From CAZNDN01 sp964571815 (GTDB lineage Bacteria > Fibrobacterota > Chitinivibrionia > Chitinivibrionales > WJKA01), in contig CAZNDN010000008.1 in assembly GCA_964571815.1 (NCBI GenBank), forward strand, positions 1-59,348: DNA of 59,348 nt. Direction: 5' to 3'. Shown piece by piece: positions 53,120 to 59,348 of this stretch. A model generated the notes under the pieces. It did no database searches. It saw only the letters and a list, made by a program, of their open reading frames with translations, and was not told the DNA's origin. The position numbers and the translations under genes are program-made. Position 1 is the stretch's first letter, and every line of letters starts with the position of its first letter.

Positions 53120-53797
53120 GCAGGATTCAGAGGTGCAGAGGTGCAGCGAGCAGTAGGGCAAGTTGTGCAGTAGGTGCCATCCCGAACTCAGAGGGGCAGG
53201 CTATCCGGCGCCCGTGGCGCAGGTGCTCTCGCAGCGCAGGCGCTTGTGTAGCGTGTATGCAACGTGTGCGCGGCGCGTAGTCCCGCAGGAGTTTGACGAA
53301 GTCGGGAGACTGGGCAAGAAAAGCTACGGCGCAGACCGTGAGCATCCATGCCTGTGAACGCCCTCATCTCTTATTGGATTATGAGACTCCTCAGATAAGG
53401 CATGCGGTATACAATAGGTGCCAACTGTTTCAGGACTTGGCCCTCGACGAGTACCTGGAGTGCGTTGTTCACATCACCGACGAGGACGTCGGTGTCACCC
53501 AAGGTAGATGGCGGAGCGCCCCAGGTAGCAGAAAGTCTTCGCGTTTCTTGTCCCTTTGACCCATGTACGTGACTCTACTCGCTGCCCTCCGCCCACCGCC
53601 TTCTGCGCTCTGATTCCTGTTCTTTGACCTTGGAACTCTGCACTTCGCTTCAGGAGGACGCCGGCGCCACCCCAGGTGGATCCGATTGGTACATTCGGTC
53701 ACCGAGTACGATTACGAGCGCGAATTACATTCTGCTACCTGCCGCCAGGGGGGAACTGAAGGCGAAGACTGGTGCCTGGTCCCCACGGAAGGCTTCC
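53120..53797. other. Gene-poor region with imperfect direct repeats
   Basis: No gene is supported here. Two 28-bp segments, 53482-53509 (GAGGACGTCGGTGTCACCC...) and 53654-53681 (GAGGACGCCGGCGCCACCC...), match at 23 of 28 positions. A frame at 53293-53559 has a plausible short stretch (LFQDLALDEYLECVVHI) but no start site or family. Base use and the CTCTGCAC-type words differ from the neighbouring genes. It may be decayed accessory DNA next to the toxin-antitoxin pair. Confidence 0.5.
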
Positions 53798-55285
53798 CTA
53801 CGGGGTGGTCAACCGCTGCAGGATGGTCACCGGGGTTCGCAGGTAGCCTCGCCGGGTTCGCTCGACCGCGATATCGCCCATGACCGCGTGCGCCATGAGG
53901 TAGCCGATCGAGCGCCAGTCGGGCACGCATGCCGAGATGCCGTATTCGTAGTAGTCGGGCCGGTTCTGAATGCCGATGATACCTACCTCGCGTGGGATTG
54001 CCGTGCGATGCTCTCTGCACCAGCTCACAGCCATGGACGCCGTCCGGTCGTCGGTGCAGATCCACAGGGGTGAGGCCTCCTTCGCGCCGGCGAAGAACGC
54101 CGATGGATTGGGTGCAAACGATATGCGGGAACACAACTCCTCGACCGATGTTTCGCGGTACTTGCTCAGGATACCGTGGAGATAGTCTCCAATGTGTTCT
54201 ACCATCGTGCTCAGATGCTTCAGCAGGTAATCGGCGGTCGACTCCGGGGGCTCGTCGAGAATGTGGAATGCAATGTCGGCGTCCTTGTTGACATGCAGCA
54301 GCTCGGGCATGAGACGAATGATGTCGCGGAGACTGTTTTGAGCCGAGTGCCGGGGGTTGAAGAGCACGGCGACCTTGGAATAGTTCTTCTCCACGCAGTA
54401 CCGAACCAGTTCCCGGGCACGGGAGGTGTGAATGGTGCCGTCAAGGAAGTAATGCACCAGCCGATCGACCGTGGGTACTCTGGTTCCAACAAACAGCATG
54501 TTCGGAATCGGTGTGGTTCGGCGCCGTCTCCTGTGCCACCTCAGCAGTTCATCGTAGCGCTCGCGGGTGACCCAGATGACAATCATGCCAAGCGGTGCCT
54601 CCCGGTGTTGCATGTGGCCGCGGTTCATGAACTGAACCAAATCGGCATATTCCATGAAACGGAGCCGTACCCCGCACGCTTGCAGCTCCTGCTCCACTTC
54701 CCGAAGGGCAAAGCCGGTTCGCGGATCGTTGAACAGGGACGTGCAATCGAAATCGGGGGTGTGGTAGAGATGGACATACTTTTCCACTCCCCGTGCCGTG
54801 CGTATGGAAAAGCCGCCGACCCAGTAGCGCTTGCCGATACGAGTCGCCAGGCCGCGCTGCTCCAGGATCCGATACGCGCGGATTACCGTGGCGGTGGAGA
54901 CGTGGAACTGGAGCTGGACGGTCTTGACGTGCGGAAGAGCCTGGCCGCGTTTGAGCACGCCCCGGTTGATCGAGCGCACAAGTTCTTCGGTGAGCTGCTG
55001 CGTGGAACCGCGGCGTACCGGCTCATCGCCGGTGACTTGCGTTCTTTCCGCCGGAAAGAGAAACGTGCCCTTGCCGGGTATCGAACACAGTTTTCCCCGG
55101 TCACGATACTCCTTGAGAATTCTGCGAACCGTTTCCCGGGAAAGGTCGAAGCGCTCGGCAAGCTGCTTCTGCGTCGGCAGCGCGCTTCCGGGCCGACCGC
55201 TTTCGATCCGCTTCTCGATCCACGCGATGAAATTACGCCGCGGAGGAGAAGGCCGCGATTCGGAGTTGGTGTCACCTGTTGCCAT
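53798..55285 (-). CDS. Regulator with two GntR-type winged helices and a LacI-like binding domain
   Basis: 495 residues from the ATG at 55285; the frame opens to 55513 but the added part is not family-like. The first winged helix (about 15-70) has PTQKQLAERFDLSRETVRRIL and IPGKGTF. The second (about 80-150) has LTEELVRSINRGVLKRG, VSTATVIRAYRILEQRGLA. The rest resembles periplasmic-binding-type sensor domains of LacI/GntR regulators (VRYCVEKNYSKVAVLFN, ... PREVGIIGIQN ... PDWRSIGYLM). It diverges from the radical SAM gene. A sugar or related ligand is likely, but unknown. Confidence 0.85.
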   Translation of the reverse strand: MATGDTNSESRPSPPRRNFIAWIEKRIESGRPGSALPTQKQLAERFDLSRETVRRILKEYRDRGKLCSIPGKGTFLFPAERTQVTGDEPVRRGSTQQLTEELVRSINRGVLKRGQALPHVKTVQLQFHVSTATVIRAYRILEQRGLATRIGKRYWVGGFSIRTARGVEKYVHLYHTPDFDCTSLFNDPRTGFALREVEQELQACGVRLRFMEYADLVQFMNRGHMQHREAPLGMIVIWVTRERYDELLRWHRRRRRTTPIPNMLFVGTRVPTVDRLVHYFLDGTIHTSRARELVRYCVEKNYSKVAVLFNPRHSAQNSLRDIIRLMPELLHVNKDADIAFHILDEPPESTADYLLKHLSTMVEHIGDYLHGILSKYRETSVEELCSRISFAPNPSAFFAGAKEASPLWICTDDRTASMAVSWCREHRTAIPREVGIIGIQNRPDYYEYGISACVPDWRSIGYLMAHAVMGDIAVERTRRGYLRTPVTILQRLTTP

Positions 55286-55561
55286 TTGTGGTATTCCCGC
55301 CAGCAAAAATACACATTCGTGTCCCCGGATGTTGTTGCTGTCATCCGGCAGGCACGCCGGTAGTGGGTGCACAGACTTCAATTCGGGCGCGGGAAGGCGT
55401 CGGGTTCCTTCCCGCCCGGGACGGCAGACAACTATTTTTCCGGGAGAGGAATGAGCGTCCGCGGAACCCGATTCCGACGATCCCGGCCGGGCGCGACAGC
55501 CGAGTCCCCTCATTGAAATGTCCGGTAGTTACACAACTCCCGCACGAAAGCGCAAGTTGGT

Positions 55562-56607
55562 ATGATCCCGTTCCAGGAGTTCTATTCCTTCTACCGGAGA
55601 TATTTCAGGATTGTCGTTACTCAGACGTTCATGGACCCGCGGTCCCTGCCGTCGCTGATTGCCCGCTTCCTCACCCTTCTCCGGATCATGACCAGAGGCG
55701 AACGCCGACGCCGGAGCAATGGAGAAAAACTGTCGATACCCGTTCCCCGGATCGCGATTTTCTCGGTAACCTGGCAGTGCAATCTTTCGTGCACCGGCTG
55801 CTATGCCTTGAATTTCAGCGTGAAAGAGGACCTGTCGATCGAGTCGATCATGAAGGTTGTCAACGAAGGCACCGAGCTGGGAGTCTTCATCTGGACCATT
55901 GCAGGCGGTGAACCCGTGCTGGTCGAGACGCTTCTTGAACGGCTCGTGGAAGTCAAGGACTCCTATTTCCTCTTCTACACGAATGCTACGTGTATCGAGG
56001 ACAGTCACATTGCGCTGTTTCGGAAGGGGCGTAATATTCTGCCGGTGGTTTCGATCGAAGGGGAGGGGAGCGCGACGGATGATCGGCGCGGGGCGGGTGT
56101 GGGCGAGAAGGTTCGCGCGACGATGGGGCGACTTCGGAGAGCACGTGTACCCTTTGCGTTTTCCACGATGGTCACACATGAGAACTGCAGAGAGGTCACT
56201 TCGCGGCGGTGGCTGGACAGCCTCTGGGTAGCAGGAGCGCGATTCGGGTTTCTGGTCGACTATATTCCTTTCAAGAAGAACCTGGTTCCCGAGTTTGTGC
56301 TGACCGATGAAGACCGCGCGTACAAGCAGGCTGAGCTTGCGCGGAGGAATGCCGAAGCGCGGCCCGTGGTGTTCAACCTTCCGCCCGATGAGTACGAGAG
56401 CGGGGAGTGCCTGGCCGCGGGCAAGGGGCTTATCCATATCAATGCCGACGGCTATGTCGAGCCCTGCCCCTTCAGCCATTATGCCGCCGACAATGTCCGT
56501 GACAGCTCTCTGCGTGAGTCCCTCGACTCCCCGTTTCTGCGTGAGATTCGCACACTGACAACGAAATTGGACAACCCGAAGAAAGAGTGCATGCTGTTTC
56601 GGCACGG
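55562..56607 (+). CDS. Radical SAM protein (3' end lost in the assembly gap)
   Basis: About 348 residues are visible before the N run. The radical SAM cluster is CNLSCTGC near residue 78 (CxxxCxxC), followed by a glycine-rich AGGEPVLVETLLERL and SIEGEG, which fits the SAM-binding order. Near the break it has CLAAGKGLIHINADGYVEPCPF, a SPASM-like or twitch Cys region. Similar proteins act as peptide or cofactor maturases. No precursor peptide gene is visible. The ribosome site is weak. The frame appears to continue across the gap only because N codons are neutral; see the next entry. Confidence 0.85.
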
Positions 56608-56707
56608 NNNNNNNNNNNNNNNNNNNNNNNNNNNNNNNNNNNNNNNNNNNNNNNNNNNNNNNNNNNNNNNNNNNNNNNNNNNNNNNNNNNNNNNNNNNNN
56701 NNNNNNN
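56608..56707. other. Assembly gap (100 N)
   Basis: Exactly 100 undetermined bases, the conventional length for a scaffold gap of unknown size. Sequence on the two sides may not be adjacent at this distance in the genome. Confidence 1.
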
Positions 56708-56869
56708 AACAAGGCCCTGTGCGAGTGGAAGAAAAAAGACCTTGAACGATATCGCGGGGAGTATATCGAGAAGGTGCGACCCGCGCAATACCTGTGCACG
56801 AAATGCGGGCGCGTTGCCGCGCGCAAAAAGGACCTCTGCAAGCCCTGCGATATGAACGGGGAGTGCTGA
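56708..56869 (+). CDS. 3' end of a Cys-motif protein after the gap (partial)
   Basis: 53 residues from the gap to a TGA at 56867. The sequence NKALCEWKKKDLERYRGEY and VRPAQYLCTKCGRVAARKKDLCKPCDMNGEC contains two Cys pairs, as in a zinc ribbon. I recall short proteins with CxxCGRVA ... LCKP endings in anaerobes. It could be the C-terminus of the radical SAM protein or, more likely, of a separate small protein. The gap prevents a decision. Confidence 0.6.
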   Translation, partial: NKALCEWKKKDLERYRGEYIEKVRPAQYLCTKCGRVAARKKDLCKPCDMNGEC

Positions 56870-57519
56870 GTCCCGAGGCCCTGCGCCCTGACTTTGTCCT
56901 CCATTGGGTTCCTCTCTTCCCTGCGTATAGTTGGCCACAAGTCGCCGCCAAACACAGTGTATGGCCAGATATAAATGCACAGGTGGCCGCAAATCGAAGG
57001 AAATGGTGTCCGTGGCCATGTTGCCGCCACGGTACAACTCTCTCTTCCGGTTCCATTTGCATGTACGGCAACCCCCTATGTCGGCGTACCATGCCGCTGA
57101 GGCGGGGTGATGATCATATTCGCAACCACCGATCGGGGTTCTATGTACGCCACCGTTGGTTTCCGTGGCCGCGCGAAATGATGTTCAGACGAGATGACAC
57201 AACGCTGCATTGGAGCGGTGTTGATGAGCGAGTCTGTTTCCCGCGAGGTTCCATAGTGTGAATATGGCCGGATTTCACTGCCTGCAGTCGAACGCCTTCT
57301 CCCTGAGCAGCATGGGGAACGAACGACCCGGATGCCGCGGGGCAATTTGACTTAGTTGCACACTCTTTTTATCTTTTTGGTAATTCGTCTGAGTCTCCGA
57401 CAATCGATAATTCTCCGATAGCTGATGGCGATTGAGGTTGTCGGTTCGGGAAGACTGAGGTCATAGCGTGTGGAATACCCTGGCCGGTTCCGCGGGATGG
57501 TAATCACCGGATCGCAGAA
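56870..57519 (+). promoter_or_regulatory. Intergenic region with promoter and inverted repeat before the second dual-helix regulator
   Basis: The first 450 bp hold no supported gene. TTGACT at 57347-57352 and TATCTT at 57370-57375, 17 bp apart, form a good promoter. Just downstream lies an inverted repeat with arms CCGACAA (57397-57403) and TTGTCGG (57438-57444). It is placed as an operator or leader hairpin would be. The regulator starts at 57520. Confidence 0.55.
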
Positions 57520-59019
57520 ATGGACTTGGATATGGTCCACGGAAAATCACCGGCGCTGCGGAAAGCTTTGCGGTTTCTTGAAAACAGGGCGAACGCCGAG
57601 ATTGAATCGGGCGAATCGAGCGGAATACCGTTTTCGGCCCTTGCCCGTGAAGCCGGAGTGTCGACAACGACGTTGTGGAAAGCCCGTCGTATCCTGAGCG
57701 CCGATCACCCGTCCGGAACAGCCGGCTTGAACTGCGCTTCACGTTCGTCACCTTCTCAGCCGCGCCTCTGGCTGCAGACCGCATCATCCATCCAGAAAGA
57801 CATCATTACCGGTCTGTATCAAACCGGGGCGATGCTGCCGTCCCACAAGGAGCTGCAGTCGCGGTACGGCGTCTCGTTTCGCACATTGAAAAAGGCACTG
57901 TCATTGCTGCTCGACAGGAACCTGTTGAGGCGCCGGCACAAGGGATATGTCGTTACGCTCGCAGGAGAAAAGACGGCCACCGGCGGAGATATCGTGGTCC
58001 TGCTTCCCCGGTTGCCCAACGGTCTTATCAATTGGGTTCTGAAAGGAGAAGAGCTTTTTCATCTTCTTGAGTCGATGTGCGCTCGCAGCGGTATCGCTCT
58101 CCGAACGGAGTTCTACGACCTTTCGGCCGATTCGATTCGGCTCGATCCGCATGCACTTACCAGGAAATCCGAGTCCTGGGCGACACGAGGATACGTGGTT
58201 TTCCATTCTCATCACGAAGCCTCCCTGTCGAATATCCTGCAGCGTATCAGTGTGTTTGAAAAACCGACCGTTGTGGTCAGTCACAGGCGCGACAAACGCC
58301 TCCTGGCGCTCAGGTCAAAGCGTTTTCCCCTGTTTCTGTTTCCTGTCGGTGCAAACAGAAAGCCGGCCGAAACAGTCGCCCGCTATCTGCTTGGAAAAGG
58401 GCATCGTACCGTAGGCTATTTTTCGGCCTTTCACAAGTCCCCGTGGTCCAGGCTGCGATACGAGGGGCTGCGGCGAATGTATGCCGCGGCGGCACTCACG
58501 GATGGTGTAAGGCCCTTTACGCTGGAACGTGTGATGAAAACCGAATACGTATTCTTCCAGGAGGAAGGTATGCAACGCTGTCGCGGAGCCGACCTCGTTT
58601 CTTTCTACGAGAGGTGGAAAAAGGACATCCCCTATGCCCTTTCGGTTCAATGCGATCGGACCGTTCATGAGCTGGTGTGGAAAACGATTGCGTATGGAGA
58701 AATTGCCGTCCAGTTGCAGCCCTTTTTCAAGCGGGCGGACACCGATCCATCGATAACCGCCTGGGTCATGGCAAACGATCTACTTGCGGGCATGGCTATC
58801 GACTATTTCGCATCGAGGTCCCGCGCCCGCAAGCCCAGACCTCATCTTGTCAGTTTCGACGACACATCTCTCTCGGTCAACCATCGAATTACCTCGTTCA
58901 ATTTCAACTTTTCAGCCATGGCGTCGAGTATCATTACCACTCTCCTGAGGCCCGACATCATGCAGGCTCACTACCGGAGCGGGTACGTCGAAATCGACGG
59001 CTATCTGGTGGAGCGGTAA
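57520..59019 (+). CDS. Regulator with two winged-helix domains and a LacI-like binding domain
   Basis: 499 residues; ATGs at 57520 and 57532 are both possible. The N-terminal part has a helix-turn-helix, IPFSALAREAGVSTTTLWKA. A GntR-type winged helix follows at about 90-145 (IITGLYQTGAMLPSHKELQ, YGVSFRTLKKALSLLLDRNLL). The rest is binding-protein-like: VVFHSHHEASLSN, VARYLLGKGHRTVGYFSAFHKSPWSRLRYEGLRR, ITAWVMANDLLAG and LVSFDDTSLSVNH, as in LacI-family sensors. It is a paralogue in design of the regulator at 53798-55285. It probably controls the exported protein downstream, or itself through the nearby inverted repeat. Confidence 0.87.
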   Translation: MDLDMVHGKSPALRKALRFLENRANAEIESGESSGIPFSALAREAGVSTTTLWKARRILSADHPSGTAGLNCASRSSPSQPRLWLQTASSIQKDIITGLYQTGAMLPSHKELQSRYGVSFRTLKKALSLLLDRNLLRRRHKGYVVTLAGEKTATGGDIVVLLPRLPNGLINWVLKGEELFHLLESMCARSGIALRTEFYDLSADSIRLDPHALTRKSESWATRGYVVFHSHHEASLSNILQRISVFEKPTVVVSHRRDKRLLALRSKRFPLFLFPVGANRKPAETVARYLLGKGHRTVGYFSAFHKSPWSRLRYEGLRRMYAAAALTDGVRPFTLERVMKTEYVFFQEEGMQRCRGADLVSFYERWKKDIPYALSVQCDRTVHELVWKTIAYGEIAVQLQPFFKRADTDPSITAWVMANDLLAGMAIDYFASRSRARKPRPHLVSFDDTSLSVNHRITSFNFNFSAMASSIITTLLRPDIMQAHYRSGYVEIDGYLVER

Positions 59020-59277
59020 GCAGGGCACGGCACAACCGGATTGGCGATTCAGCAGGCGTTCGAGTATAGCCGTTCCGGCGCTCATCCGGATGTCCTCCTG
59101 GATGAATTCAAACAACCGTGCAATTAAGTCAATTCTTTCCGGCCTCATTTCGGCCGAATTCACACTATATTACTAAAGCCGATGAAGTTGTACGGTTGTG
59201 CCTGCTACCTGCCGAACAAGGCAGTGCGGGCACGAGTTGATGCTTTTCCGACTTCCGAACATCCGGGGGGTAGTACA
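59020..59277 (+). promoter_or_regulatory. Upstream region of the last gene, with a candidate operator
   Basis: Inverted arms ACAACCGTGCA (59112-59122) and TGTACGGTTGT (59189-59199) match at 10 of 11 positions and flank a TATATT at 59166-59171 that could be a -10 element. No good -35 was found. A minus-strand frame (58912-59163) is judged to be chance. Confidence 0.4.
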
Positions 59278-59348
59278 ATGATTTCAAAGTCACTGCGATT
59301 CCAGGCCGGGCCGGTTTCCTTGTCTCTTCTTCTTGTCCTGTGCGGGGT
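59278..59348 (+). CDS. Start of an exported protein (partial)
   Basis: The frame runs from the ATG at 59278 off the right edge. The 23 visible residues, MISKSLRF followed by PVSLSLLLVLCG, look like a signal peptide, perhaps with a lipobox. The ribosome site is a weak run of G. It lies downstream of the dual-helix regulator, which may control it. No family can be named. Confidence 0.6.
   Translation, partial: MISKSLRFQAGPVSLSLLLVLCG

Noticed and set aside
58912..59163. An 83-codon minus-strand frame with a helix-like sequence
   Set aside because: It overlaps the 3' end of the regulator gene and has no recognisable domain; chance is more likely.
1..59348. CRISPR arrays, rRNA genes, tRNA genes, insertion sequences
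   Set aside because: Reading both strands, I saw no regularly spaced repeats, no rRNA-like blocks, no convincing cloverleaf and no transposase. A tRNAscan or Infernal run would be needed to exclude a missed tRNA.

Overview
This window looks like a scaffold from a Gram-negative bacterium of roughly 55-60% GC. A protein with a Fib_succ_major (FISUMP) domain (37105-38601), outer-membrane-type proteins, and two regulators that join two winged-helix domains to a sugar-binding-protein-like domain suggest Fibrobacterota (Chitinispirillia-like) or a neighbouring phylum. Strong Shine-Dalgarno sites (AGGAGG) and ordinary TTGACN-TATAAT promoters argue against Bacteroidota. The lineage is an inference. 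A run of exactly 100 N at 56608-56707 shows that the sequence is a draft scaffold, probably a metagenome bin or a short-read assembly.

Layout. (1) 1-2211: end of an unknown gene, a hairpin-rich spacer, a DUF234-type ATPase and a small hypothetical protein. (2) 2278-8046: a C30-carotenoid (staphyloxanthin-like) cluster with a CrtQ-like glycosyltransferase, a CrtP-like oxidase, a TPR protein, and a divergent aldehyde dehydrogenase and alpha/beta hydrolase. (3) 9120-19855: two divergent operons. One encodes two solute-binding proteins and a TonB-dependent receptor. The other encodes a sensor kinase, a REC-PAS-kinase-REC hybrid and a REC-pseudokinase. Two promoters of matched design lie between them. 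(4) 20287-28003: aminopeptidase N, the NAD salvage pair PncB/PncA, an aldo/keto reductase and a lipoprotein. (5) 28587-32548: a stress-type island with a PII-like small protein, a P-type ATPase lacking its catalytic core, an HPF/cold-shock fusion, and a BON-domain lipoprotein broken by a perfect 45-bp palindrome. (6) 32666-38601 (minus strand): a hotdog thioesterase, then a largely coupled operon for thioredoxin-CcdA, a beta-barrel, a coiled-coil protein and the FISUMP protein.

(7) 38632-49741 (minus strand): a long collinear run of metal, Fe-S and one-carbon genes. It holds a Cys/Met-type PLP enzyme, an HD hydrolase, DUF5320 proteins, a small Cys-rich protein, Thi4, a methyltransferase, a J-domain protein, a RACo-type Fe-S ATPase, a ferredoxin, an MBL-fold hydrolase, a deformylase-like protein lacking its HExxH motif, a NifX-ferredoxin fusion, a Fur-family regulator and a NifX-like protein. 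A sigma-54-like promoter lies at its head, and a divergent PAS-sigma-54-type activator is next door (50209-51579). (8) 51585-53119: a DUF89 protein and a PIN toxin with a 53-aa candidate antitoxin. (9) 53120-59348: a gene-poor stretch, two dual-winged-helix regulators flanking a radical SAM gene cut by the assembly gap, and the start of an exported protein.

Most likely functional links: the sensor genes at 13815-19855 respond to the ligand handled by the TonB/solute-binding operon; the sigma-54 activator drives the NifX/DUF5320 operon; and the Trx-CcdA protein supplies thiol chemistry to the Cys-rich exported proteins of its operon. All three are inferences from gene order.
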